Positions 1 through 12,029 of a stretch of DNA of 64,000 nucleotides are shown one piece after another. Below the pieces are notes generated by a model that worked only from the letters and a program-made list of their open reading frames with translations, was not told the origin of the DNA and ran no database searches. The first letter of the stretch is position 1, and each line of letters begins with the position of its first letter. Source of the stretch: Lithospermum erythrorhizon (taxonomy: Eukaryota; Streptophyta; Magnoliopsida; Boraginales; Boraginaceae); assembly GCA_019722365.1 (NCBI GenBank), contig JADFUC010002067.1, forward strand, positions 50,500-114,499. The letters are read 5' to 3'. Position numbers and translations under genes: made by a program.

Positions 1-1660
1 CCGTCAATTTTTTAATTTTTTTTTCAAACCTTAGGCTATGTGCAATATTATATTATTTATTTCATTTATTACCTCTTTCATATAATTAAATAACAAGCAC
101 AAACATATACATTTTTGAATGAAGTCTTGTTGATGTTGTTTTCCACAATTTACTTTAATATTCCAACTTAATATCATATAGGATTTTTCTAATATGCACA
201 TGTTAAGATGATAATTAAGTAAAATATTTGATACAAAATTTGTATATGAACTTTGATATGAAAATATTTGTTAAATATATTTCATTATTATTTTAATTTC
301 TTACTTAACACGTATTTTAAGACATATATTAGAAAAACAACATATCTAATATTATAAATATTATCTCTCATAATTTTTTAATATTGATTATTTAATAATA
401 ATGTTATAATTATATTTCTTCTTAAAATATTTTATCTAATTAAATTTATAATTTTATTTTTTGTTTTAAATATTATTGTTAATAATTTATACGTAATAAA
501 AATATTTTTAATATTTCTTAACCAATCAAGTAAAAAATGATCAAATGAAAAAACAAGAATTAGAAAATGCATGGGTCCCGTTTTAATGCTTAGACAATTG
601 TTTGTCTCTTGAAATTTGTGACGGTGGAATACACACCATTGGGTGTCTTATTCCATGTAATAAGACACTATTGCATTCGGTCTAAACTTTCAAGGTTTAA
701 TAACTATTTCTTAATAATTGAATTTACCATCGAGAGATAAATCTTGTCTTGATTCTTCTTTAATTATAATATTATAAGAATTATAAAATTAATATTATGA
801 AAGTATTTTAAAAATGAATCAAATTATATAAATTTTATATTTTTAGAATAATGAATAATTAATAATTAATAGTCGAAAGTTTAATTTCAAAAAGTCAAAC
901 GTCGATTATTTTGGATTGAAGGAATTACAGTTATGGATACTGTGGATATTTGTACAAATTCATATTTTTGTTTAATCGATACTCACGCATAAAAAAGAAC
1001 TAAAACCGAATTGTAAATGAATGAAACCGAATTAGGGATATTTTTGTTTCCATTGCAAGCAATTGATGCAAGAAAATTGAAAATAAGAAGAAAAGGAAGA
1101 ATTAAAAAATAATTAATTCCCACTTTCATTTGTAATATATTCGATAAACTGACATTTCACTTGGTAGTTAATTACTTTGAGGATGCTTAAGTGATGGAAC
1201 TTCAATTAATAAGTAGTTAATGGGGATACCAACTTCAATTTGAAAAATTACATTCTAATATTTGAAAAAATAATGTTTAATTCCTCTCTTCCACAATTAT
1301 ATATAGGTCGCGAACCCCTTCCGGTCGGGAAATTTCATATGCAGATAAAAGGCCAACCCGATGTAAACTTCTCTGGCATAAGCTTTAAAAAGAAAGAGCT
1401 ATCAATGTTAATAAAAAATGAAATAAGAAAGAAAAATTTATTGTGTATTCTATTAATAGCATTAAGTAGTAAACATTTTACGCAGTTGTTTTACCATACC
1501 ATACATGCGAACATAAATAAATATAACAAGCGATGAAGTAGGTCATCGTAACTGACCTCAGAACACACTTAGCATAGGAAGAAGATCTCCTGAAGCAAAG
1601 ACCATACATTAAAACACACTATTTTGCCTTTAAATCTTCTAGAATATATAGATATAGATC
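1..1660. other. AT-rich intergenic DNA, no gene recognised
   Basis: Very AT-rich sequence with many short A/T runs. The only sizeable open frame (1240-1536, plus, 98 codons) has a lysine- and isoleucine-rich composition typical of chance translation of AT-rich DNA and shows no motif. No repeat boundary, RNA gene or splice-supported exon was seen. Confidence 0.6.
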
Positions 1661-4040
1661 GGTCGATTGACGGGCCAATATGTGGTACTTTTGAGTGCGG
1701 GTCAAATTGATTAATCTGAGATATCTGAGTCGGGACGTACCAAAAATATTATCTGAGAGAGTTTATTAAATAATCGAGTATTAATTTATCGAGTTAAAAA
1801 AACCAAAAAAAAAAAAAATAGCCGTGTTCCTCCCATGCGCACGTGAGAACAATAATGATGGTGTATTGGACGTGCGTGGGGAGGGCCTTGATCACTTTTA
1901 TAATAACACTCAAGATATCTTAGATAGTTTATTAAATAATCGAGTTTCTACCGTAGTTGATAATTGCAACGAAAAAATTGAAAAAGGTACAAAAAAAAGC
2001 ACGAATTATTAATTTAACATCCTATCTCTGAGTTGAGACCTGCTAAACATATTTTATTAAATAATTGAGTGTCTACTATAGTTGATAATTGCCAAAAAAA
2101 AGAATCGAAAAAAGCACAAATTATTAATTTAGCACCCTATCCTCGAGTCGGGGACCCGACAAAAATATTATATTAGAGAGTTTATTAAATAACCGAATAT
2201 TAATTTATTAAGTTTCTACTGCAATTGATAATTGAAAAAATAAAAATATAAAAGGACTCATTATTTATTTAGCATCCTATCATCGATTATTTTAAGGAGT
2301 TTATTTATTAAATAATCGACTATTAATTTATCAAATTTCTAATGTAGTTGATAATTGCAACTATATACATATATGTATATATATATGAAAAAATGAATGA
2401 AAAAAATTATTCATTATTAATTTAGCATCTTATCCCCTAGTCGGGACGGGCCATAAATATTATCTTAGAAGTTTGTTAAATAATCAGAGTTGTTTGTCGG
2501 TGCGTGATTAAAAAACCAAGCACCCTACCCCAAGTCGTGACTGATCAAACATATTATCTTAGAGAGTTTCTTAAATAATCAAGTATTAATCTATCGAGTT
2601 TCTACAGTAGTTGATAATTGCAGAAAAAAAAATGAAAAAGGAAAGAAAAAAAAATATGAATTATTAATTTAGCACCACATTCAGTCGGGACTGGCCAAAA
2701 TATTATCTTGAAGAGTTTATTAATAATCAGTATTAATTTATCGAGGTTTAAAAAGCACAAAAGCAAAAAAAAAATTGGTTGAACCACTCCACATGAAAAG
2801 GACCATTATTCTAGCGTCCTACCCTCAGTCGGGACGGCAAAATATTATCTTAGACGGTTTATTAAATAATGAGGTATTAATTTATCAGTTTACGTTAGTT
2901 GATAATTCTGAGGACAAAATGAATAATGAACAAAAAATCTGAGATTATTAATTGCTTCTGTCCTAGTCGGGGTAGGCCAAAAATATTATTTTGGATGGTT
3001 TAGTAAATGTCAGTATTAATTTATCGAGTTTAAAAACCAAAAAGAAAAAAATAATATCCACATAAAATGACTCATTATTAATTTAGCACCATCACGAGTA
3101 GGGATATTACCAAAAATATTATCTTGAAACATTAAATGTCAGTTTTATTCAGTCGGCATAAAACAAACCACCACCCAGTGGGTATTTGACCAAACATATT
3201 ATCTTAGAAAGTTTTTTAAATAATATTATCTTAGAGAATTTATTAAATAATCAAGTTATTATCCCAGTCGGGATAAGAGAAAAACAAACATACTACCCAG
3301 TGGTGGTGATCATACATATTATCTTGAGAGTTTCTTAAATAATCGAAATTAATCATCGAGTTTTGATAGTTGATAATTAGAAGAAAAAAATAGAAAAGGA
3401 AAAAAACATGAATTGTGTTTAGCATCCTATTCTCAGTCGGAATTTGGCCAAAATATTATTTTGGATAGTTTACTAAATAATCGAGTATTAATTTATCGAG
3501 TTAAAAAAACCAAAAAAAAAATATTATCCACATAAAAATGACTCATTATTAATTTAGCACCATATCCCTGAGTAGGGATTGACTAAAAATATTATCTTAG
3601 AGAGCTTATTAAATAATCAAGTTTTTATTCAGTGCATAGAAAAACCAAACACCTACCCAGTCGTGGCCCGACCAAATATATTATCTTAGAAGTTTTTAAA
3701 TAATATTATCTTAGGAAGTTTATTGAATAATCAAGTTGTTATCCCGAACTGGATAAAAAAAACCAAACACCCTACCCGAATGTGGCCCGACCAAAACATA
3801 TTATCTTAGAGAGTTTCTTAAATAATCGAATATTAATTTATCGAGTTTCTACAGTAGTTGATAATTGAAAAAAAAATGAAAAAGGAATGAAAAAACCACA
3901 AATTATTAATTTAGCACCCTATCTTGGAGTCGGGACTGGTCAAAAATATTATTTTGAAGAGTTTATTAAATAATCGAGTATTAATTTATCGAGTTAAAAA
4001 AAAAAAAAGCAAAAAAAAATCAATCTAGCCACGCGGAAAA
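1660..4040. repeat. degenerate tandem array, about 18 units of 95-170 bp
   Basis: A core recurs in one orientation about 18 times. It contains a short block reading gagtcgggac, then ccaaaaatattatcttag, then tttattaaataatcgag, then tattaatttatcgag, often followed by gttgataattg. Between cores lies an A-rich linker of variable length and a block like attaatttagcaccctat. Cores start near 1760, 1928, 2053, 2181, 2303, 2471, 2567, 2714, 2856, 2998, 3127, 3230, 3330, 3467, 3604, 3718, 3811 and 3960. Spacing varies because linkers expand or shrink. Short open frames inside it (for example minus 2602-2787 and 3243-3425) are by-products of the repeat. I do not recognise the satellite family. Confidence 0.85.
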
Positions 4041-4101
4041 AAGACAAAAAATGTTAGATAGATGCGTGGTGCCAACGATATTCAATTTTATAATAGCAGG
4101 A

Positions 4102-4103
<2 letters not shown>

Positions 4104-4179
<76 letters not shown>
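4104..4179. repeat. (AT)n microsatellite
   Basis: An uninterrupted dinucleotide run of about 38 AT repeats directly follows the tandem array. Its length is likely polymorphic and may be imprecise in the assembly. Confidence 0.97.
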
Positions 4180-4180
<1 letters not shown>

Positions 4181-4239
4181 GTGGAAGGGGTGGATTGACG
4201 GTTACCCGAGTGAAGCAAATTAATGTAGTCTTATTTTCT

Positions 4240-6337
4240 TGTAACGACCACTTTGAGGTTAGAATCGTCCCAAATCCTGGACACCAGAGTCACCAATCGA
4301 TGGATGACTCAAATTTAAAAGACACCTATCTTGAAACAACTCAATAAAACAGTATACAATGGCAAAAATACTTTTTAAGAAAAAGAATCCATCGTGGTAT
4401 TCCTAACCACATAACAACAACCAACATAACCTGCCTTAAGTACAAAATATCAACCTACAATATGATAATCCCAAAATAAGAACTATCTGAGACAACAACA
4501 CAATCCAACAAAATAATGAAATTTGTGAGGATCATATGCCCGCCCGCTCACCTAAGCTCTAAAGCACAAACACCGAAGAAGCCGAGCGAACGGCACCACA
4601 TCAACTTATGATAAATTGCAGTCCATATGAATAGAGATTGAAACAAATGAATATATATCTCAAGAATGAAATTAACCTCAATCACACAATAGTGTACCAA
4701 AGTAGATGATATAACATCACGATAGATAAGTGGTACATAATATTCAACTTAAAGATCTTATTCACAGTAATTAGCAATTTCATTATCATTCACGATATGT
4801 TAATAAATTAGTCACTAGCGAGAACATTCAAGATGATGACAATCAATAAGATCATTACATTTCAAGAAAGGCGTATACAATCACTCGACCTTACTCTATC
4901 AACGAGACAACACGACATCCGCGACTCAACAATTAGCCAACTCAACAGCACAATCAACTCAACAATGGTATCGGCTTCGACAACTCAACAACTCTACAAC
5001 TCAACAACTCTATCAACTCAACAACTCACAACTCAACAACCCTACAACGCAACTCAATATAGATCGGTTCTACAACAAATGCGCATATAATCAACCTCAA
5101 CCTGCAGGGAGAAACTTATGCCCGTCGACATAAGCTTTCAACGAATCGTAGCAGTGAAGCAAAATCACCGAATAAATAACGAGATCTGAAGCAAAATACG
5201 GACAATGGCTCAACAAACAACATCAATATATACAACCCTTCCTGTCTGACTCAACATCACCTCAAAACACCTATACGACTCATGAGACCACAGACACAAC
5301 CCAACAACTCAACCCACAATGCATATTCAACATATAATTGAACACAAAATACACATACACATATCCATAATCAAATAGTTAATCAACACCCGTGAGATAG
5401 ATACTCACCTCGGCTAGCTATATAAAATTCCGTGCAATCACAACGGACCTTTCCCACGATCAACGCCTAAACAAACATTCAAAATTATAATTACTACTTA
5501 TAATATACAACTAGTAATATAAAATTCTACTTATATATTTATACTCCCAAAAATAACCAACGAAATTTCCCATTAACTTAACTTAGTTCTGCTTTCCATT
5601 TAATGATTGAGTTCAATTACTAGTTTCAAAAGCCCTAACGTTCGATATTAACAACTAATCATCACGGTACATAACCATAACAATCTCAAACCAATTAACT
5701 TCTCAACTTACAAAACTCATTTATCCTAATATTCTCTAATGCGCAAAAATCACAAGCATACGCGCCGAAACAACTATAAAGTCCAAAAGTACACTTCTAC
5801 CATAAAAAACCATTTTGAAAAAGTCAACAAAAGTCAACGAAAAGTCTTATAATCCTCGACATATTTCAACCCATGCATCGATTATCACCTCTTATACTAT
5901 AATCTAAGCTTAGATAGCGATTCTATATCATTATCATAATCCATCAAAGGTCCATTCGATATACCAAAGTCAACATCCCTCAAAATCATGAAATACTCAA
6001 AGGTTCGAACTTCTTTACCTTAAAGCGTAGAGGATGACTGGGAAGCTTCTCCAATTTTAGGACCAAAGTTTACCAAGATGAGGAAGAGAATGGAAGAAAA
6101 TTCAAGAAAAATAGGGGAGGGGAGTTCGGCCAAAGCTTTAGGGAAATAATAGAGATGAGTTGGTGAATGGATAATGTGAAGTGCTAACATGGGAGTTCGT
6201 GCAAGATATTTCAAGAGGCATTGCAAGGTCGTTCGGTTTTAGTTTAGTTTCTGGGTGAGTTTAACAACACAACTCGAAAATAAACAACTAACCTCAAATA
6301 TTATTACAATAATGCTCATACGAACGGGTTATTACAT
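4240..6337 (-). mobile_element. LTR-like block, probable Ty3/gypsy solo LTR
   Basis: The block begins TGTAACGACC and ends GGTTATTACA, so its ends form the inverted TGTAA...TTACA expected of an LTR. Read on the minus strand it starts TGTAATAACCCG and, near 5410, contains cgaggtgagta. Both resemble the LTRs of plant chromovirus-type gypsy elements. No gag or pol sequence is attached on either side, which favours a solo LTR. The flanks (tttct before, tttac after) do not form a clear 5-bp target duplication, so the exact ends are uncertain. Only small frames occur inside, including minus 6020-6226, which is LTR sequence and not a gene. Confidence 0.5.
4923..5055. repeat. CAACT-rich low-complexity tract
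   Basis: Repeats of caactcaa and caactctaca in irregular tandem, lying inside the LTR-like block. This is simple-sequence expansion. The open frame across it (4833-5090) translates to a Ser/Thr/Gln-rich string and is not considered coding. Confidence 0.85.
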
Positions 6338-8138
6338 TTACCCTCGATGAAAAATGTGTTTGTTTTATTTACAATATACACCATGATGTTGTTGTAACCC
6401 TTTAACATGTCTTTTATCCATAATATTTTCCATAATAGAAGTGTTATTGTCTTGAAATATTGTGTGTTAATTTATTTGTTTCTTATAGATTATTAAATTT
6501 GTTGTGCTTTCCTTTGAGATTGGATGACGATTATTGTAAAATCGATATTGCATTTGTTATTCGAAACTTCGCCATTAAATCAATAACTCCTTATCCACAA
6601 ACCTTAGATTTGACTCTTCTTATTCAAACGTCAAAATACTAATACATGTTACATAATTTAAATATTTTTCACCAATCATGAAAAATTATACTATAAAAAT
6701 AATGAAATAATTACGAGGCTGAAGCGTGCGGATACAATAGTATATCATAGAGATTTACATACGGAGTATAATACTCTCGCCAGTTTCGATTAATAGAAAC
6801 CGTTTTTGAAAATATTTTTAAAAACGAATCTAATAATATCAATTTTTATATTTTTTGGGTTAGTCAATAAAAAGTAATTTGCGGTTAAAGACTTGACATG
6901 GAATCACAGCGTCATTAATTTGAAGTGAGAAATGCCATAACATCAAAGTTACAGAACACACCTTCTTTAATGTCTTACAAAGATTTCACCTAGTTTGATA
7001 TATTTTCACCGTCTATCACACAACATATAGATTAACAAAATCATGAATGTCCTCTCAATAGATTAACAAAAAAAACCATATGTTATCATCCAGACCTGAC
7101 AAAATACTTACCCCACCTCTAGATGCAACACAAAGCCGATAGTGTCTGGTATGCTTCCTGTTAGCAGGTTGTTCGCAAGAAGCCTGATCAAAATTATTTA
7201 TGAACAAAAATATGAGTATTTATTTTAAAAGGTATTGCACAGATGAAAATATTTAGTAGAGCGCCATCAAGTAAAAAACGACCACTTCATGCAATGTGTG
7301 CAAATATGAGTGTTGAAAACTCACATATATAACTCTAGAAATTCAAAGGAACGAAACAACATTGACTTAGCTAAGATGAATTTGATCTCGGAGACAACAT
7401 GAAAAATGCACGACTAAATAAATAAATAAATTGAAACTTAGACCAAATATGAATGACTAAGAAGTTAAAACTCTACACCAATTGAAGACTCGATCGGAGC
7501 GAAAGAGAGTAATTATTTTTAAATGAACATCAAAATCAGTTATTCTTAAGAAATTTTAGAAGCAAAAAAATTGATCATGTACCTAAAAATCTAATTTGAT
7601 GGGTTGAAAATTAATATTTCTTTCTGATTTGATTACAAAACGGACTTGGGCAATAAAAATTGGTATTTAGGAAGCAATTGGTAACTCGGTCCCAAATTAT
7701 GATGTAGATTAGAGTAGTTAATGTTATTTTTCTGAACAGTTAAAGTTTGGGAAATGATCGTCTTAAATTTTTTCCGAGGAGTTATTTAGAACGTGGGGCT
7801 TCAGCCTTACGTAAAAGATAACTGACAATTCCATGTTTTTCATATTATATATGGGGTATATATTTTTTACGAGTGAGTATCTAACTACTATATCAAATTC
7901 GAGTTAGAGGTTAGTAGTAGTTTAAGGAAATTATTAAGCATGTTATTTATGTCATTAATAGTTATTGGGTCATATGGTTTTGAAAAAATGATTTTATTTT
8001 CAAAGAAGTTCTTGAAACCAAAAAATGGAGGGAAAATATTGTATAAGAACAATAGAAGCACCTGCACCGGAGTTCTCAAACTCTATCCTATTGCCAAAGT
8101 TAGAATATGTGAAGATAAAAAGGTGAAAAATCATTTTA
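6338..8138. other. AT-rich intergenic DNA with one orphan exon
   Basis: Apart from the LRR exon at 7112-7183, I see no gene, terminal repeat or RNA in this interval. The opposed open frames at 7888-8164 are unremarkable translations of AT-rich DNA. Confidence 0.5.
7112..7183 (-). pseudogene. orphan 72-bp leucine-rich-repeat exon
   Basis: On the minus strand this segment is preceded by ...gatcag and followed by gtaagt, so it has a full acceptor and donor. It is exactly 72 bp long. In the phase set by the splice sites it reads LLANNLLTGSIPDTIGFVLH and continues LEVG, which fits the plant extracellular LRR consensus LxxNxLTGSIPxxIGxLxxL. Plant LRR receptor kinases commonly encode one 24-residue repeat per 72-bp exon, so a fragment of such a gene is the natural reading. 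No neighbouring LRR exon, signal peptide or kinase domain was found within about 1 kb on either side. It is therefore either a relic or one exon of a gene whose other exons I failed to see. Confidence 0.7.
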
Positions 8139-9094
8139 GAGCATTTGCAACAGCTTACTCATAAATTTTTTCTAAAATCAACTCTTCATACCATTTTATC
8201 AAATTTAAAATCTACTTTTCACATTATTAAGAAAATCAAATCCACTATATCATATCCTCAAATATAAAGAATAATGTTAAATGCAACTCCTCTATCCCTA
8301 TTTAATCATAAACTTTTTTAATCAAAATAATCATATTGTTATTACATACAACACATGACTCATTTATATTACAAAATTGTGAGCATTACTTATTAATTTG
8401 ACTAAAATTAATCTAGAATCAAAATTGAATAATTCCATTGTCAAATAATTGAAAAGTGAGTGAGAACTCATCTTCATCATTGAAACCCGCCGCTGATAAC
8501 CGCCATGGTGCCGCCGTCAACCACCGCCTTTCGACGCTCCACCAACGCCTCAGTTAGCTTATTTTTATATAAATTATAATTTATATATTCCAAGTTTAAC
8601 TCAGTTAGCTTATTTTTTGTTTAATTTTGATGATTTTCTAATACTTCAGGTATTAATCAAATGTTATACTAGCTTTACATATTGGGGTTTCATTTAAATT
8701 TTAAGGGTTTCATTTTTACACCAACCTCAATAAAACATTAATTAATATATTTGAATTGAATTGAAAAAATTATCAATTTAAAATTTTGTAAATGGTAACT
8801 ATTCATCAACTTCCATATATGCAGGTATGGCTTGACTACTGTATAACGTTATTCATCAACATTCACATATTTATCAACGTTCATATGGCTAATTCTACTA
8901 TATAGCATTAATACTATTTGAGCTATCAATTTTTTACATATATATATATATATATATGCTTTTGAAGACTACACAAGCCACAAGCAATATTATCAACTTT
9001 TCTATTCAAGTTTTATTTCATCCAAGATTTCTTTTGTTTTTTGGTCAATTCAACTTATAACATATTTTTCTTCGATTTCTAATATAATATATAG

Positions 9095-9540
9095 ATGGAC
9101 ATATTCTTTGATAATGATACTAATATTTTATTAGAATCCTCTTCAGATGAGAAAATAGAAGATACGTTATTGGTTATTGTTGAAAATCAAGAAGCGTTGT
9201 CAAGTCTGAGTTACATCCCAAGAAGAATGGTTATCAATCGTGATTCAATTGAATGACAAAATCGTCTCATTAGAGATTATTTTGCCGAATCCCCAGTGTA
9301 TAACCAAAGAATATTCCGTCGGAGATTTCGAATGTGACGTGAGTTATTTAACCGAATTAAAGATGCAATGGAAGCACATGAACAGTATTTTGTTCAAAGG
9401 CAAAATGCACCGCGGAAAACATAGTTGGTCCTCTGTCCAAAAAATTATTGGACTCTCTCCTTGTTCTTTGATCCAAACAAGTAAATTGAGCTTTACAAGA
9501 TTCTTGGATAATAGAAATAACCTAAAACAAGTTCTGAACT
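9095..9540 (+). pseudogene. PIF/Harbinger transposase, N-terminal fragment
   Basis: From ATG 9095 the frame gives an acidic start (MDIFFDNDTN...). It then reads, through stops at 9251 and near 9332, a block like NRLIRDYFAESPVY, then RIFRRRFRM, then IKDAMEAHEQYFVQRQNAP. This order matches the N-terminal region of plant HARBI1/ALP1-like transposases, where a DYF...P.Y segment precedes a FRRRFRM helix and a YFVQR motif. A frameshift near 9418 leads into SSVQKIIG, matching the family's LSSLQKxxA segment. The protein then ends. The DDE catalytic domain is absent, so about 150 of roughly 400 residues remain. It converges on the Myb-like gene at 9605. Confidence 0.8.
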
Positions 9541-9604
9541 AACTACAAAATTACTCAAGTAATTCACAAGATGAGCTAAGTTCTGATGTTGAGTTAAAGA
9601 TGAT

Positions 9605-10021
9605 ACTTACATTGTCTTCTTTGGATACGTTGCTTTTATGTAGTGGTTCAATCCGTGCCAAGTAACTACAAAATTTATTAACAAACTTTTGAATAATAGA
9701 CCATCGATGGCATAATGAGCTAACAGTACGTTGCTTCCAGTCCGGATTTTTTCATTCAATGCAGAAGCTTTGTATCCTTTTCCAAAAGGAAGATAATTTT
9801 TTGTTATGACCATTGGCAACATCCAAACTATTATTCAACCAACTTGATACTAGGAGATTGTCTTCACCGACACTAAAGTTACAACCACGTTTTTTGTTAC
9901 ATTCTTGAAAATCACTACCCCTCAAAGATTTTTCATCAAGTTGAGAACTTGCAAGGGGTACCTCTACACCTCGCCATAAAAACGAAGTGAAACAAGTGAG
10001 GTCTTCTAACTGTGAGTCCAT
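9605..10021 (-). pseudogene. Myb/SANT-like Harbinger accessory protein, broken
   Basis: Starting at ATG 10021 the frame runs MDSQLEDLTCF... and reaches RGCNFSVGEDNLLVSSWLNN, then FWKRIQSFC. After one in-frame stop it continues with RTVSSLCHRWSIIQKFVNKF, then CSYLARIEP and KEDNV. The W...FS..ED.LL...W, FW.RI, RT..SL..RW..I and NKFC spacing is that of the plant Myb/SANT-like proteins encoded by PIF/Harbinger elements, whose genomic relatives are often misnamed glutathione S-transferase T3-like. Such proteins are thought to assist transposase binding to DNA. A GTAAGT just after KEDNV could be a splice donor. The stop and the missing C-terminal region make it a pseudogene. Confidence 0.8.
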
Positions 10022-11241
10022 ATATTTTTTAAGTTTTCGAGAACAAACCTGAAAATAAAGAAGATATTGCTCTATAACATCAAATAATTATATTCAAACT
10101 ATAGTATTTAAATAATAATTAGACAAATTAAGGAAAATTTCTCACAAAAAATTCTTATACTACCACTAGATCTTTCATATGATAACCCTTTTTAATTAAT
10201 TTTTACATAATAAATTAAGCTTCTCTAAAGAATAATATGATAAAATAAGCTAAATAATTATACAAAGCAACCATTTTTAATTAATTTTTACTTTGCAAAC
10301 CATTTTACTCAATGGTAGAGTTACTGTTGAGTTAAATAATTATACAAAACAATCATTTTTAAGCTAAAAAATTACTTTTCATTTGGCAAATGGTATCATA
10401 CATGGAGTAATTAATAGGTTTGGTCAATAACAATGATACAATTAATTACTGAAGAAATCAAATTTAGTGATCACCATACCTTTGAAAGCAAATATAAAAA
10501 TTCTTTTATTAACAATCAAGACATGAAGTTGTCCATTTTGAATATAGAACAATTGAACTCACATATTATATGGACAGAGATAGAGGAGGGAAGATAAAAA
10601 AGTTTGAGAGAAGATGGATGAACAAAGATGGAGAAAGATGAAGTAGTTGGTTAGAGAAATGTACATTTTATTATTAAAGTACAAATTGGGAGGGGGGTGG
10701 TGGAAATATAAGCTTGGCAGGGCTTGGTGGGAAAAAAATTTGGGATTAATTACACAATAGGGCATCTGAAACTTTGCATATTTTACACTTTTTTGCAACT
10801 AGACTATTCTATATATAGAATGAGTAGTCTTTTAAAGTCAACCCCTAAACTTTTTACAGCAACTCTCAGAAGGCTCAATTTTGGTCACTCTCCAAATAAT
10901 TTTGTCTTCTGTTTTTGTTTTTATTTTCATCAACATTGTTCACATCTTCTGTAATTTTCATTCCCAAAACACAATTGCATCACTAATTTGTGTCTGCTAT
11001 AGCAAGAAAAGTTGAGAAAAAAAATAAAGTGTTAGAAAATAGAGGAATAAAATAGGAGATTTCATATTTCTTGCTCATTTAATGTTAAAGAGGAAATACT
11101 TTATTCTTACACCTAAAATGGAACAACTTGAAGAAACTTAAAAATATTAAGATGAGAAATACGAAGAAAGAGTCCATGAATGTTTTACTCCGTACTTGAT
11201 TTCAAAGGAAAAGGAGGAGACCCACCAAAAAAAAAATTGTG

Positions 11242-11437
11242 ATTTTTCTTCAATTTTTATTTCAGCTAAAAAATTGGTGCTTTTTCTTCAGTTTTGGTTT
11301 CAGCAAAAAATTTGGTTCTTTTTCTTCAAGTTTGATTTCATAAATAGAAATTGTTGCTTTTACTACAATTTTGATTTCAACAAAAAAATTGATAGAGCTA
11401 TTTTTGTTTCACTTTGATTTCTAAAAAAAATTGAGAA
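11242..11437. repeat. minisatellite, about five 39-bp units
   Basis: Units start near 11242, 11280, 11318, 11357 and 11400. Each reads roughly tttttcttcaattttgattt followed by caacaaaaaaattg. It lies in the right subterminal part of the Harbinger element. The open frame across it (11196-11417) is Phe/Lys-rich repeat translation, not a gene. Confidence 0.8.
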
Positions 11438-12029
11438 TTATTTGTGAAATATAATATTATCGTATTTTAATGTGTTGATTTGAGGAGTAATAATAGAGAG
11501 TCTGGTTTTTATGTAAAAGTTAAAAAGTAACTAATACATTTGATAAAGTGGTATAAGGAGTTAATTTTATGAAAAATTGCCAGGAAAAGGCTGGTGTGAA
11601 TGCTTTCTAAGCGTACTCGCGGAAACCATCGTTCCCGTCAAAGTTTTTCTTCTAAAAATTTGTCTCCTCATGAACAATCGAGCCACGAAGCTCCGTCATT
11701 TATGAATAACGTCTCGCGACCGCTCGTTAACTTCGTGCTCATTAACGTCAAGTTTATACGTACAATCCAAAATTGTTGTCCAGTTTAATTATCAATGGAT
11801 AAATTGTGAAAAAATAACAAAAAATAAAATTGTGAAAATATTTTTGAAAATAATTCAAATTTCATGAGAGGAAAACACTCGACTTTCCCGCCTCTTGTGC
11901 AAACTACTACTAAATCGGCAAAAATCTATGTAGAAATTACCGTGCGTGGCTCGTGGATAACGTATATATTACTCGAGAAATTGTTGTTGTTATTTGTCGT
12001 GAAATATATGAATGATTCATGCAACAGTG

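Larger units (their letters stand above)
8139..11607. mobile_element. PIF/Harbinger DNA transposon, degenerate
   Basis: The left end reads ttaGAGCATTTGCAACAG. The right end, reversed, reads ttaGAAAGCATTCACACCAG. Subterminal inverted repeats follow: 8180-8204 on plus matches 11539-11563 on minus with about three mismatches (both contain ATACCA and TTTATCAAAT). A TTA on the left and TAA on the right fit the three-base target preference of this superfamily. Inside are the two genes expected of PIF/Harbinger: a transposase (plus) and a Myb/SANT-like protein (minus). Both carry stops, so the element is not autonomous. It lies just upstream of the LINE at 12.0 kb. Confidence 0.8.

Noticed and set aside
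1660..4040. Regularly spaced direct repeats, considered as a CRISPR-like array
   Set aside because: Units are long, degenerate and variable, spacers are similar to each other, and the genome is a plant.
11196..11417. Open frame rich in Phe and Lys
   Set aside because: It is the translation of a 39-bp minisatellite.
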